A stretch of DNA of 64,000 bases from Perkinsus olseni (GCA_013115135.1 JABANP010000027.1:186001-250000), one strand, 5' to 3'. Counted from the stretch's first letter, positions 1 through 12,488 are shown. Program-made: numbers and translations. Notes: generated by a model from the letters alone, not told the origin.

Positions 1-3000
1 TGGGCCTCCTTCGAGGGGGAGTCACGGGGGATCTACGAGACTCCTCGGGTCCTGAGGGAGATGAAATCCCCCGATTGCGATCAGCGGGCGGCCTACCCCG
101 ATTGGGGAGGTTCGGCGAGCTCGTGAACCGCGGGGAGGCACCTTCAACCAGCGAAGCCATCGGGCTCCTCGTCACCGACACCGAAGCCCGCGGGCTCCGC
201 GGCAGCGAACCATGAAAACTCATCCGCCCCATCGAGGCACGTGGACTTCCAGCCGTGGACCGCGTCATGTCTGAGAAGACGCCCTGGCACGAAACCTGAA
301 GCTGCAGGTGCGGTCAGTCCTACTACCTATGCCATGACGCCCAGCAGTCTGCGAGATGATACGATAGATCGAGTCGCGACTTTCTCGCGCCTTTCGGGCT
401 TGGCCCTTCAAGTGCTCCAGCTCGCCGTTCTGCTCACTTATGGTCTTCCTCAGCCGCGAAATTTCACTGCTTCGCGACTCACTGAGTTTAGCAACCTAAG
501 AATGACCAGACTCTGGTGGTGAAGCCCCAGCCACCCTCAGCGAGCCCTCGGGCAGCAGCCGCACCGACTCAGCATTCTAAATCTCAGAATCTGAAATCTA
601 CCAAGACCTGGGACGCCCACGGACCTGATCATCCTTCGCCCGGATAGCATCCTCGTCCTTCTCTAGACGCTTCTCAGCTGCATTCAGAGCCTGGAGTGGC
701 AGAGGGAACGTCGGTCCATCATCCCACCGCACTTCAGCCGGGTGGTGCCCACCCGTCGTATCAGCTGGGTCTCATTGTCAAGTTCCTGCTTCTCAGCCAG
801 CACTCGCGATAACTCCTTTTCTACTGCATGGAGCTGATCTCCCATCCGGTTCTGACCGGGTGAAGCAAAGAATAAGGCAGCATCCAGCAAGCATTGATGA
901 CTCTCCCTTCCCGAGTGTGCCTCGTCACCTTCTCCTTCTCCAGCCGTTCCTTCTCCCTTCTCGCTGAGTCAATCTCCATTGACGCTCTCTTCCGCTCATC
1001 TGAGAACTTCTCCTCACAGCGGCGTTTAAAAGCCGCCGCCCTCGCCCTAAATAAAAGAGGCTGCGTGAAACCAAGCTCCAGGAGCAAACTATCGACCCGC
1101 AAAAAGGAGACTCCCAATCCCTTCCACCAGTGCCCTACGCAGCCTCCTCACTGACCCTCGCAACCTCCACCTCAAACTGCCGCCGTAGATCCAGCATCTG
1201 CGCTTGTAGCTCATCGATCTCTGCACGAAGGGCGTCCTTGGTCCGTCGGACCGCAGTATGCAACTGGACACAGCCAGGCAGGTCGGTCAAGGTTGAAGAA
1301 TCTTGCAGCCCAACGCAAGTTCTGATCACCTTGTCATGGAACTCCGCCTGAGCTTCCTCTGCGCTCTTCTCCAAATCTCGGCAGCGACCTTCTAGCACCT
1401 TCGCCCTGCAGCAGCAATGGCTCAGCCTCCAGTCATAAGTCGAGTCGACCCTACCGCTCCAGTGCCCCCTCGAGTTCAGCTGACCGCTGTGTAGCCATTG
1501 TCTCCAAGCTCGATCGCACAGACCTGAGGGCGGCCACGGCTCGGTCGCGGCCGTGCTCCATCGGGGCCCTCACGCCTGATTCCTGAACTCAGCCTCCGCC
1601 TTCTTACAGCGATACTCAAGCTCCAAGCAGCTCGCAGCCAATGCGTCTGCCTCTCCCTAACAGGGACCAGGAGATATATCGGATGGTATAGAGACTGCAC
1701 CAACTTGTGCTTCCTGTATTAAGGCTGATACCCTCCTGGTCACGCGGCCGTCGTACCGAGAGAGGACGTGGCGGAAGGTGTCACCTGTCGCGGCACACAA
1801 CGAGCCTCTCCCGCATACTGACGAGCACAGAACTACTAGTCGAGCATGCTGTAACCTACATAACGTCACAACAAAGACTCACTCTTCCCGAGAGCATCGG
1901 CGAGCTCCTCCCCCATCTTGTCCCCATCAGGCATCTTCATTATCCTGTCCATCATCCCCACCATGGCCGCGATATGCTCCCGCGCAGCCTGGAGTCCGGC
2001 TCTCGATATTCACTAACCATCTGGTGCTGCCACTCACAGCTAGCTCAGCTCTCGCTGCAGATTCCTTCGATCTCAAGCTGGCCAGTTCTTCGCCTCTCTG
2101 CTCGCTAGCGGCCCTCAATCCCTGCCCGGCCTCCTTCGCCATACCGCAGCCTGTTAGCGACGGTTCGCTACCTTAACCTCCTCTCTCAACTTCGCTCCGC
2201 GATTTTGCGACTCCTCCAGTCTGCTGGACACATCCTCGAGCATGACCGCATGCCTAGTGAGCTGCAGGTAGGTCGCCGAGCCGAACTCGCTTGCAAGCTC
2301 TCGCAAGCGAGCAGTGATCCAGTCTGCACAGTACGCTCCACCCAGCCAGACTGAAGCCCTGGACGTGCAAATGCTACCCGCAGTCCTAGCGAGGTCAGTA
2401 GAGGCGTCAGACCGAAGGGCGAGTAGATCCGGCCTCAGTGCTCTGACTTGCTCGTCCAACCTTCATCAAGCCCTCATAAAAGAAGCCTCCTAACGTCCCT
2501 CACCTGCTCACTGCTGTAGCCGCTGCTTGGCCTAGTCGACTTGATCTCACCTTCTCACCCTGACCAGCGCCTCACAGCATCCCAAAGGCAACCCCGTATG
2601 ACTCACCCGGAGGTCCTCCTGCAGCGCTTGGATCTGCTTTCCATCCTCCACCCTCTGCTGTTCGACGGCCTTCACAGTGTCAGTCAGTGAGGTAACCTCT
2701 CCCCTAACCTCACAGCACATACCATAATTTCCCAACCTCGTCTCACTTTAATCGAGAGTTCTCCTGCAGTATCTTCTCAGCGTCGCTATGAGTTTGCCGC
2801 AGTCTGAGCACCTCAGCCTTGAGGTCGTCGACCTGCTGCTCCTGTCTATGTTCCACCCTGCCAGCAAAATTCCACCCGTCCCATCCCAGCACGACTCACC
2901 GTTGCAGCCTCGACACCTCTCCTTGGTACTGCAGCCCTCTATTCATCTCCACCGTATACATCTCTCTAATCAGCACCAGAAGAAATCCCCAACGCGACCA

Positions 3001-4923
3001 CACAGTGACGTACTTGTTCCTCTCCAGTTGGTCCGTGACCTCATCCACCTTACCCTCCAGTAGCTGCCGCTGTCGATCAACCTTCTCGAGCCTGATACAG
3101 GCACACGATACCACCACCTTCCTCCGCTCGGCACTGCTGCGCTGCTCACTTGTCGACCAGGGTCGTTATGTGCTCCTGCAACTGTCGCTTGTCATCCTTC
3201 AGTCGATCGTTCTCCCCGCTTCAGCTCATCCTTCTGCTTGTCGAGGTCCTTAATCCCTTCCCTTATGCGGTCCATTGCCTTGGAAGTCTCATTCTAACAA
3301 GAAGCACCACCATGCGCAGACGGTCTGCGGCAGACCTGGGACCGGACCCAGTAGGGATTTCTTCCCGCTGGTTCTGCGCTCGAACGATACGATCGGGTGC
3401 GTGCAAGTCACCTTCTGCTTCTCCAGCTTCTCACTGAGCCGTCGTTGCCATTGCTCGTCCAAAAGAGCGTTCCTTATCGTCCAACTGCTGCGCCGCTTGA
3501 TGCCTGCGAGAAGCCTCCCAGCTGTCGCGGAAAATACTACTCTAAGCTCTTAGCCTTAGTTCTCTCGACCGACGCAGAGGGACATCACAGGAAAGGCCAG
3601 GCGACCCCCTCCTCTACCGCATATCTGCGACTATCTGCTCATGCACTCTCAGCGGCATCGTATCCTCTCGGCTCAGCTCCGCAAGCGTCTTCTCTTTCCT
3701 GAATCCGGAGACACCTTACCGTTAGGTGGGAAGGGCGAAAATCTTGAATCACGATGGCCAAGCCTCTCACGCTGTCCGCTCATCCTCCACCATTCTCATG
3801 AGCCTGTCAACTTCCCTCTCGCGCTCTCGAGTCTTGCTCTGTTCCCGCGAGAGGCTATCCCGTAGCTGCTCCAACTCACTCTGGCTCTTCTGCAACTTGC
3901 TTTTATATCTATCGGCCTTCTCCCGGGCTGCCCTGACCTACGCAACCGCTGCCTTGACAACGCGAATTCCGCGCAGTTAACTCACCTCCTCCTCGAGCTG
4001 CCTGGTGAGCTCCTTCGTATGCTCCTCTTCACTCTCCATCAGCCTCTCGAAGCGCTCTCCTGCCGTCATGTACCTCCGAGGCCCCGCGGGATAATAAGCA
4101 GTAGCAGGCCGGGAGCCTACCGGTCCTTCAACTCGGAGTTCTCGCGACAGATCTCATCCAGGTCTGCCCTCAACTGAGAGGCCTGGAGCTCTGAGCTTCC
4201 GAGACGGTCTTCCGCCGCATGGAGCGCTCTAGCCAGGGCCGCTCGCTCTCGAGACTCATTCTGCAAGACCAATGCAACAGCCAATCCAGGAGGCGATAGC
4301 TCACCTGTAGCCGGACTTCGGATTCTCTCAGTTCCTTTCGAAGCACTTCGATATCCCTCTCCAGTTTCTCTGACTTCTCGCTAGCGGCAGTCGATTTCTC
4401 GGCGTGCTCCCTTGAAATGCACCACGCTGTTAATTCCAGAGCAAGCCAGGTCGCTATAATCCTCAAGGCATCAACTCGGCCCTACTCACTCATCAGCTTT
4501 CTTCCTCTCCTCTCGTAGTTGCTGAATCCGCTGGGTTGCCTCCTCATGCTGACGCTGCCAGCTCCTCGTCTACATCGATACCGATCGGCGCGCGCCCCCA
4601 ACCAAGCGACGCTCTACCTCGTTCTCAGCTATCTCCAACCGGCTCCTGGCTTCCTCCGCTTCTCGGCTCCGTTCAGCCTCTAGGTTCTGCGCGAGGCCCA
4701 TGACAGCCCACCACACGCATGCCGATACATTCGGTTTTTCACCTCAATATCAATACGAAGTCTCCTGCTCAACCTGCCTCTGCTCGGCAAGTCTCTTTAC
4801 CAAGGAATCGATCTGTGCTTCCCGCTCGGCCGCTATTGCAGAGTCGGCGGCTGATCTCGAAGCGTGGTGACCGGACGAGCGCCGGGCGTGAGAAGAGAGA
4901 GAGCCAGCGGAGGAAGGGCGCAT
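1..4923 (-). CDS. Long coiled-coil protein, 3' part cut by the window edge
   Basis: A multi-exon minus-strand gene. The first ATG I can place is at 4923, giving a Ser/Arg/Ala-rich start (MRPSSAGSLSSHARR) followed by heptad-rich helix (EREAQIDSLVKRLAEQRQ). Further exons read as charged coiled coil, for example LERDIEVLRKELRESEVRLQ near 4.3 kb, ALARALHAAEDRL near 4.2 kb, EIDELQAQMLDLRRQFEVE near 1.2 kb and KLSESRSSEISRLRKTISEQ near 0.45 kb. Exons are separated by short introns starting gtgag/gtagg and ending cag. After about 400 the protein becomes a Ser/Pro/Arg-rich tail (MSFHGSLPRSPRASVSV) that is still open at position 1. I see no motor, kinase or membrane domain. It could be a centrosomal, cytoskeletal or golgin-like scaffold; I cannot choose. 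Exon borders in the middle are approximate. Confidence 0.6.
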
Positions 4924-5196
4924 CTGACAAACTGTAGGAAACTCCCACCAACCTCCTATGCTTCATCATCATACCGAAGTGCCAGCATGCCCGTGACCTC
5001 ACCATTAACAACTCAACGGAACAAAGACCGAGCCAGCTTAGCTGGGCTGGTAAATATTTTTCTAGAAAGACGTAAACGTGATGGGCTCCCATTTAAGCCC
5101 GCGCTCCGACTCACGACCTGCGTCTCGATCCGCCTGAACACGCCCATAAAATGGCTATCAGGATATCATTTCGAATCTCACTACCTTGATTCAGCA

Positions 5197-6821
5197 TTAT
5201 CGGGCGTAGAGGTGCGACCAACTTCCCTCGAAGCTTCTCCATCCCGCCGGACACTTTGATACCGCAGAAGCACAGGGTCTAATAATAACGAGCACCAGCT
5301 GCCAACGTAAGTTCATTGCGAAAGCCCCGGAGTACCTGGAAGAGCTCCTTGTCCTTCATCGTAGGCACATCCTCGCATAGGTGGATGAACCTGAGCCGGA
5401 GCACGGGATGCCCACTCGAAGCGAAGGGGACGGTCTGCTTACTCGAACGACCAAGCCGGGGCCTGCGCCAGTGCCAAGATCGAGATAATCAGGAAACAGC
5501 AGAGCTTGTAGGTGCTCGTGACTGATGGGGAAAAACACTGCCACCACCCAGAGGAGCGATCACGGCAGTGTATTACCAGACATCCGCTTCACGTTCGGGT
5601 TCTCACCATTGAAGATGTACCATAGAGAATTGGCGAGCTGAAGAGGCAAGAGAAAATAAGCAGATTATGTAGAACAAGGGGTAACGAGAGCTCGAGATGG
5701 CCTCGTTGGGCCGCCTAGCGAGCCCTATTCTGCTAGTGGGACGAGTACGCTCACGAACGGTAAGCCCCTCCTTTCTGATGATTACCGGCACAGGGACTCC
5801 CCAGGTGTTGGACTCGTCGAAAGAGAGATGATTCTCGCGGCGCAACTGAGAGACAAAATGATCGTTAGCACTAGGATGAGGGACCACTGAGCTACTCGAA
5901 CACTAAAAGAGGTGAAGCCAGCGAGCAGGAATTTCTACCTGGAAGAGCCGAAGGAGGCCAATGACAATCACCAGACGCGAGGCGAAGTCGTGGACCTTGT
6001 ACGTGCGGTTGGCGACTGGGCAGGTCGTGAACCTACCAGGAACAATAAAAAGAGATTGCGGTAACAGCTCCTCTACTGTCGGCCCAGTTCGAGAATTATC
6101 CTGGACGAGAAGGCTGCGTCCATGCTCGGCTTCGTGCACTTGTGGCCAACGCGGGCTCTGAGAGAGGGAATATTCTCTCAAGAACGCCCAATCCCAGCGA
6201 AGGCTCGCGGGGTCCAGAAACTTCAAGCTTCCAGTCTATACTACCCTTGCTTCAACCATTCGCACAACTCCCACGCCAAATCGCACTTCTGAACGTTCGC
6301 CTTGCTGAGCTGAGAACAAAAAGCTCTGGAGAGCGAAACTAGACTGATGAGCAGTCAATTCATAGAGCAGTATGAAGGACTGCGGACACCTCCAGCGCCT
6401 GCGTACCAGCTCCTTAGTGAAGAGCTCCTGACTGAGATCGAAGATCTTATCAACCTTCAAAACGTGCGCGTCGAATGAAGGCAGGAATTCCTTCATTTGC
6501 CGGTAAACGCCTGAGCAACAGGGTAGTATAATCATCGAACGCGCGCTAGCCCGAGCGGGTACTACTCTTAGGCACGCCTTCGGGGATGTCCTTCTTAGCC
6601 TTCTTAGCGGGTGACGCCTCCGACTTCAGTTCTTTCTTAAGATCCTCGTCATTTGGAGACTCCGAGAACTCCGATAGTCTCTTCTGTAAGGTCCGTTTCG
6701 CTTGGCCGAAATTCTCAATACGATCATCGGTAACGCGGTTAGCCAGGAAACCTACGGTGACATCACCATGACGGTTTCGGTAAAAATCTTCGTTCCTGTG
6801 AGCGGCTATACCGAAGCTCAT
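5197..6821 (-). CDS. Unidentified multi-exon protein with hydrophobic C-terminal segments
   Basis: Exons join in phase from an ATG at 6821 (MSFGIAAHRNEDFYRNRHG). A Lys-rich stretch (SEASPAKKAKKDIPEGVPKS) and a 55-nt intron follow, then VYRQMKEFLPSFDAHVLKVD, ANVQKCDLAWELCEWLKQG, RQFTTCPVANRTYKVHDFAS, RLVIVIGLLRLFQ and LANSLWYIFNGENPNVKRMS. A likely membrane helix follows (YKLCCFLIISILALAQ), and the frame ends at 5197 after a last exon that begins LVLVIIRPCASAV. Introns are 40-200 nt with gta/gtg donors and cag/tag acceptors, and phases agree at most joins. The pattern of a soluble first half and hydrophobic second half loosely recalls peroxisomal PEX11-type proteins, but I could not line up the family motif, so I name no function. 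The join between about 5630 and 5810 is the least certain. Upstream coding exons may exist (see 6822-8225). Confidence 0.5.
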
Positions 6822-8225
6822 CAGGGCATACTAAATGAAATAGTAAAGCGAGAAAAACTGCTTGACGGAGACCGAACGAAACCCGAACACGCCCTGCTGC
6901 CAACGGATACTCGAACAAGGGCGATCGCGTTCTTAGTATCCCGCTGAACTATTCTCTGCTTTCTATCCCCTATTACTGTTGAGCTGGCGCTTCTTCTTAA
7001 CAGGTGCGAAAGTGGTAATGAGATCTCCACGCTTGTCCGCCCAGTCCGCTGAAAACGACGAACAGATGTCCCACCAGTCCGCTGAGTATCGATATGGCGC
7101 GGCGCTGCCAAGGCACCGGAAAGGACTATTAAACATCCATGTAAGTGAATCACGAGCTCTGCGCGTATATCCCCATTTTTACAAGTGGTAGTGCTGGACT
7201 TAGCCTTCTCCAAGGCCCCCACGACCCCCTCGTGCTTAATGTTCGTGGATACGTCAAAGGCTGACGCAGGGAAGATGTACCTGTCCATGCGTCACTTTCG
7301 CGCAGAGACTGACGCAACCCAAACCGGCGAGAAAGAATTACGAAGAGTGAAAAGCACCGAACAACTGAACTGAGTTCAACCGTTGTCCCGGGGTATGCTC
7401 ATACTGATTACATTTTCCCATCATGTCCCTTCCTCTTGACGCCAACTGCGAGCTTCGTAGGTCCCCTGGGTTGGGGCTCGCCAACTAACTCTACGTTCTC
7501 GTTCTCTTTATAACCGCCGGCCAAGTGCACCCTGAATACGAGTTCGATTCGCACCGTCTTTCTGAACTTTCCCCATCTCAGTCTCGCCCGAGGGGTCACC
7601 CTACCGACCCGCAAAGGACAACAGGCATGCGACTTCATATTACCGTTCCTTTCCTCTCCGCTTCTTGGACTCAACATTCATGTAAAGACCGGAGAGAATA
7701 GAATCATCCGGTCTCTGGCCTAGGCACTGAAAACGCACTGCAGAGTCAGCTAATTATAGAGCACCCCGGCCTTAAGAGCAATTACGGTTACGAACCACCA
7801 ACCATCCATCGCTCTCCCGTACTACCGCGATAGGTACAGCCTCCCCTGCAGAGGTCGAAGGCACAACAGCCGTCACTGACGACGACATCTCGATGAGAGA
7901 GTTCAAAGGAACTGCAGAGTAATCGGGGCTCGCGAGGGAGGCCAATGCGGTAATTCAATGTAACCGCGGTAATATAGCGACTGGTATCAGCTGTTTGCCG
8001 TGTTAATTCTCTACGCATAACGAGCCAAACACTCCGTCCAGGTACCGTTCCTATCGTACTACAACGTACCAGGCAGGAACACTGAACCGCCCTACCTAAT
8101 GCTAATACTGTTCGAGGCAGCGTTGACGTGACGTTCTGCAGCCAAATCACGAGGCGCATGACTCAGTAGCTATCATCGTTACGCGAGGTTACACAGAACT
8201 CCGATATAATATTTTCGGATGTACA
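6822..8225. other. Stretch without a confident gene
   Basis: Two minus-strand reading frames may be exons but cannot be tied to a gene. One starts with ATG at 7288 (MDRYIFPASAFDVSTNIKHE) and could be a first exon of the 5.2-6.8 kb gene. The other runs 7677 to 7408 (89 codons) and is Arg/Gly-rich. No RNA gene is evident. A sequence near 7530-7552 resembles the T-arm of a tRNA, but no cloverleaf can be folded. Confidence 0.25.
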
Positions 8226-8247
8226 AGTTACGGCCTTGGTAGGAGGT

Positions 8248-8506
8248 GAAAATCTAAGCGAGAGGGCGAAAATCTAAAGAAGAAAAGCGCACGCCCGAGA
8301 ATAAGCGGCGAAAAACTAAGCGGTTAAAATCTAAGCTGGAGACGGTGAAAATCTAAGCTGGAGACGGTGAAAATCTAAGCTGGAGACGGTGAAAATCTAA
8401 GCGGCGAAAAACTAAGCGGTTAAAATCTAAGCTGGAGACGGTGAAAATCTAAGCGGCGAAAAACTAAGCGGTTAAAATCTAAGCTGGAGACGGTGAAAAT
8501 CTAAGC
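8248..8506. repeat. Tandem array of a 22-bp unit within a 52-bp higher-order unit
   Basis: The phrase gaaaatctaag recurs throughout. The basic unit is 22 bp (gctggagacggtgaaaatct plus aa), present three times in a row from about 8334. It then alternates with a variant block (gcggcgaaaaactaagcggt and a short tail) to make a roughly 52-bp higher-order period that is seen about twice. A related single copy with the same gaaaatctaagcgag core lies at about 10243 in the same orientation, so the array may mark one end of a larger repeated block. Confidence 0.85.
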
Positions 8507-8569
8507 GATGTTTTTTTGAGCGGAAACTGAGTTATAAACCTCTGACATGGTACCATACCTGACATGTTC

Positions 8570-8760
8570 CCTTTCAGTCCCGCAATCGGACTGTTGGGTA
8601 TCAGTCCGCACGCGGATAACAGCTCTGCCCGGGATGGGGGCTCTCACTTGCAATCGCCGGTTTTTTTCCTTCTCGCACCGGGGAAACAGTCCGCACCCGG
8701 ATAACAGCTCCTGTTTCGGATTATCGCTTATAGCCCCTCTTTCAGTCTCCACTCGGGTAG
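8570..8760 (-). repeat. Diverged inverted relative of the 120-bp repeat at 9.66 kb
   Basis: On the plus strand this stretch carries ctctcacttgcaatcgccgg, a T-run, cgcacc and ggataacagct in the same order as the reverse complement of the 120-bp tandem unit at 9661-10200. It is therefore a diverged copy lying in opposite orientation about 1 kb away. The piece cgcac(c/g)cggataacagct occurs twice here. No gene is supported between it and 9660; open frames near 8900-9211 and 9324-9590 show no recognisable features. Confidence 0.6.
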
Positions 8761-9660
8761 TAGCTCGCGCCCGAATGGCAGGTATGAATTTTAATTTAAA
8801 ATCTCTGTGATTTAATTTATTCCGATTTAGATCTCCGATTTAGATACGACCACTGGGAACTCAATAACCTTCACTCTCCGAAACACAGGTCTGATTGGCT
8901 TGCTCAGGAATATCGGGTTGGTCACATCTCCCTGCTCCTGTCTCCCCTACCTCCTTCCGAGTGAAGGAGGCGGAGTTCAGCACAGCTGCTATCCGTTCCA
9001 ACTGCCTAGGATGTTTAGATTTGATCTGAAGAGCAGACTAGCTGCCCAGCATCACTGCCCAGCACAGACTCACCTCTCCGTAAGCTCTGATAGGTTTTTT
9101 GTCCCGAACGATTCGCTCACACTCGCGGTCGAGTTGGTGTGGAAGTTTAAGGTACTTACCAGAAGCCAGCGGGACATCAACACCAGAGTGTTGAGCGAGA
9201 GAGAGCTGTAGATCAGCACCGGGTCTGGCGTCAGCATCAGAAATTCGGACAGCCTTCACCTGAACCAGAAATCATCCGAGAAACGCTAAACCTGGCCAAT
9301 GAGATAAAGCTACTAAGTAGCTGCTACCTTGAACTGGCAACCGCAATGTGAGGCGCAAATAAAAGTGCGAAAGTGCGGAGTCTCATTTTTTCGGTTGCTC
9401 CCGTAACTCTTGAGGTCCACACCGAGGATTTCCTCGAGCTTGTATTTGAGACTCTTGCCCCGAGGCCAGAGGGGCCCTCTGAGAGGGCGCCATCGTCGAT
9501 CTCGTCATCACCGAACCACAATGAGCGGAAAGGCGGGCAGTAGGTAGTCTTGGGAGCAGGCATTGCCCCAACGGGTTGAAAGGATGACAAGAGCTTCCAA
9601 CCAGCAACTGGAACTTACGATTGAAATTCTCACTGTGGGTGAGATTTTCTCACCGCAAAT

Positions 9661-10200
9661 CCCAACTCGGGTGAGAGCCGAAATCACGGGTGAAGGCTGT
9701 TACCCAAGGCAAAGCCGTAAAACAAGGCAAAGCTGTTATCCAGGTGCAAACAAAAAAAACCGTCGATTGCAAGTGAAAGTCCCAACTCGGGTGAGAGCCG
9801 AAATCACGGGTGAAGGCTGTTACCCAAGGCAAAGCCGTAAAACAAGGCAAAGCTGTTATCCAGGTGCAAACAAAAAAAACCGTCGATTGCAAGTGAAAGT
9901 CCCAACTCGGGTGAGAGCCGAAATCACGGGTGAAGGCTGTTACCCAAGGCAAAGCCGTAAAACAAGGCAAAGCTGTTATCCAGGTGCAAACAAAAAAAAC
10001 CGTCGATTGCAAGTGAAAGTCCCAACTCGGGTGAGAGCCGAAATCACGGGTGAAGGCTGTTACCCAAGGCAAAGCCGTAACACAAGGCAAAGCTGTTATC
10101 CAGGTGCAAACAAAAAAACCGTCGATTGCAAGTGAAAGTCCCAACTCGGGTGAGAGCCGAAATCATGGGTGAAGGCTGTTACCCAAGGCAAAGCCGTAAC
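9661..10200. repeat. 120-bp tandem repeat, about 4.5 copies
   Basis: Copies begin at 9661, 9781, 9901, 10021 and 10140. The first three are identical as far as I can see. The fourth has lost one A in an A-run and carries a single substitution, and the fifth is partial and diverged. The unit starts cccaactcgggtgagagccg, contains two aaggcaaagc motifs, an A8 run and ends tgcaagtgaaagt. Because 120 is divisible by three and the unit lacks stops in one frame on each strand, long frames stay open on both strands (190 codons plus, 164 codons minus). I regard these frames as a by-product, not genes. Confidence 0.95.
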
Positions 10201-10284
10201 ACAAGGCAAGGCCGCAGCACAAGGCAAAACGAGGAAGGAGGAGAAAATCTAAGCGAGGGGGCGAGCGCGAAACTTCTTTAGAAA

Positions 10285-10653
10285 ATGGCTACTTGCTGCA
10301 CAACCCGAGAATCTATGAAGCTGAAGCGTCGCACTCTCTATGATATTGCGCCTGTCTGGCCGGATTTTCATCGCCAAACAGTGATTTCTCGCCCTTGGGA
10401 ACACTCTCAAACTTACTTACACCGGCGTGAAACATCCTTTTGTAGACTGTACTGTGAATCTCGAATCTATTTCAAGAGTAACTCTGACGGTATTGTCATT
10501 GATACTGACCAAATTCTGATGAAGTTTCAGGCGAATCGCCTAAGGCGGTATCCATTCAAAAAGTTCGGCCCGTTGGAAAAGGACGGTCGGAACGAACCGG
10601 GCCCGCATCGTTGGGTGCGACGCTTCAAGGCTAGCAGGCACACGGTAGATTGA
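10285..10653 (+). CDS. Possible small protein, 122 aa, unidentified
   Basis: An ATG-initiated frame of 122 codons (MATCCTTRESMKLKRRTLYD) ends HRWVRRFKASRHTVD. It is basic, has no signal peptide or membrane segment, and starts just right of the repeat island. I recognise no family. It could be an eroded exon of a mobile element or chance. The only support is its length and fairly natural composition. Confidence 0.25.
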   Translation: MATCCTTRESMKLKRRTLYDIAPVWPDFHRQTVISRPWEHSQTYLHRRETSFCRLYCESRIYFKSNSDGIVIDTDQILMKFQANRLRRYPFKKFGPLEKDGRNEPGPHRWVRRFKASRHTVD

Positions 10654-11347
10654 AGCTCGTCAGACCGAGTATCAGTGCGACTACGAGCTCAGGCTCAGCT
10701 GCTGAGCTGTCCGGGATGAACCAGGCAACGCCCGGGTGAGAAAGCCGTCGACGGCAAGTTGCCGTCGGCAACCAATAATTGAGTGCTTGAAGAAGATTCG
10801 GGCTTCAACGGAGCCCGGCTTCGTGCACCTCTGCGTTGTGTCTGTAATTACCCCTCTCTCTGTCCAGTGAATATAGCGTTGTTCCCAGACTGACAATCCC
10901 AGTCCTGGGTATGAGGGTGGTACTGTGCTATTAGCACAGAGGGTCAACAACACGATGATTATCATTCTCGAAGGCCAATGAGCGGAGTGGCGAGCTATTA
11001 TCATTGAACCGATCTAGTATCATTGAACGTTGAAAGATCGTCGATCTCTTCTTGACTATTTACGCAACACCCCTCCTATCACAACACATAATCAACATCA
11101 CATCACACATAATCACAACCATGATCCTAATAACATCTCTCATGATAGAATTAGCTTCATAGCTCCACGGTATAGCAGCCTGATCCATTTCCTACAGAGT
11201 CGCATAAGCTTTATCGATCTTGCCCTTCACCTTGCCCTTCAGACCTTGTATCATACTTTTCGCCCTCTGGACTCCGCGTTTGCCTTTCTTCTTCTTATTG
11301 AGTTTTCCTTCGGTGACAACATCGAGGTTAGGAGGATTACGATCCCA

Positions 11348-11356
11348 GAATTTCAG
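11348..11356. repeat. Target-site duplication, left copy
   Basis: The nine bases gaatttcag here are repeated exactly at 13476-13484, immediately outside the two ends of the inserted element. Inside the interrupted gene one copy alone restores the reading frame. Confidence 0.75.
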
Positions 11357-11365
11357 GGTTGTCCA

Positions 11366-11394
11366 TGAAAATGGTGAATCCTGAAAATGGTGAA
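11366..11394 (+). repeat. Left terminal inverted repeat core (29 bp)
   Basis: Two abutting copies of a motif reading tgaaaatggtgaa, exactly complementary to 13438-13466. Confidence 0.9.
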
Positions 11395-11520
11395 TCGGAA
11401 AAAATTACCCGCGAAACCTGATAATGGTGAAGACACAAGCGCACGCCGCAGGCGCGCGCCTAAAAAACTTTCGACACGGCCCCGTAGTGGGGCCCCTATT
11501 ACAAAGATACAATCATCATC

Positions 11521-11590
11521 GAATTGTTGGTCGAGTGGTTAAGGTTCTAAGTTGTGTATCGGGGGACCCAGGTTCAAATCTTAGGTTAAG
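11521..11590 (+). other. tRNA-like remnant inside the element
   Basis: An A-box-like segment (tggtcgagtggttaagg) is followed about 25 bases later by a B-box-like segment (ggttcaaatct). Spacing suits a class I tRNA, but neither the acceptor stem nor the T stem pairs properly, so this is a degenerate tRNA or tRNA-derived short repeat, not a working gene. Confidence 0.4.
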
Positions 11591-12488
11591 TACGTAAGTG
11601 CGTAGTTTCAATTTGAAGTTGGTTTTGTTGGATGTATATGTCAGTCCTTGAAGGCTTTGATTGTAGTGACGCGGTGGACAAGTTAGCCTGGGCAAGTTAG
11701 CTGGTTCAGCAGTCACTCCTGGATAAGTGTTGTATTTGTCTCTATCGTCTCATTTCTGCCTCTTGGTTCCTCATGATTGCTATAGTATTACTAGAACTGT
11801 TGTACTACAGTACTTCTTCCTCTCCCGCGGTACTATGAACTCGAACACTTTGAACACATATGAAAATCGCCTGTCGCTACTAGTGTAGTTCTCGACGCTC
11901 TTCTCATTCCAAATCTAAACTCAGCTTCGATTTTCGTATATGCATACCTGTCACCCTGATAATGGAATGTCACGCATGACAGCTTCGTACTGGTGTACGA
12001 GCATGAACACGACAAAGGCGAAGAAAGAATTGAGGTTTGATTACCAGTCGAATGATGTTATGTAGCAGTGTTAGAGATAGTGCTACCGTTTCAGATCCAT
12101 CATAGATGGATGTTATAAACCGAATATGAGATGGAAGATGATCGGGGCATGGGAGGAAGGCCTTAATTGCGGACAGACACCGATCAGGAATGCACTCCCT
12201 ATAACGAAACACTGGTATAGAATACAAATTAGTACATTAAAAGAGAACCGGAGTCGACGGGTATCCCCGACGCCTCCGTCGTGGATGCACGCGGGAAGGG
12301 CAATAATCTGTCACCAGCGATACAATTGTACGCGTACTCTCGCATCTGAGACTCGTCGTACACTATGTCACTATCATGAGGGGTTCCAGCTCGCACAAGT
12401 TAGATAGTGGGCTCTGGCATCGATAGTAACCGACTATAACCGGCTATGTTATGTAACCGGCAATATAGTAACATGCCGGGCTTAGATA

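Noticed and set aside
5760..5815. Isoleucyl-tRNA synthetase-like WGVPVP motif
   Set aside because: Only six residues match and the surrounding exons lack HIGH and KMSKS motifs.
9563..10144. Overlapping 190- and 164-codon ORFs on opposite strands
   Set aside because: Both exist only because the 120-bp repeat is divisible by three and stop-free; no start context, no splice sites and no natural composition.
8248..10200. CRISPR array
   Set aside because: The repeats are contiguous, without unique spacers of fixed length, and the genome is eukaryotic.
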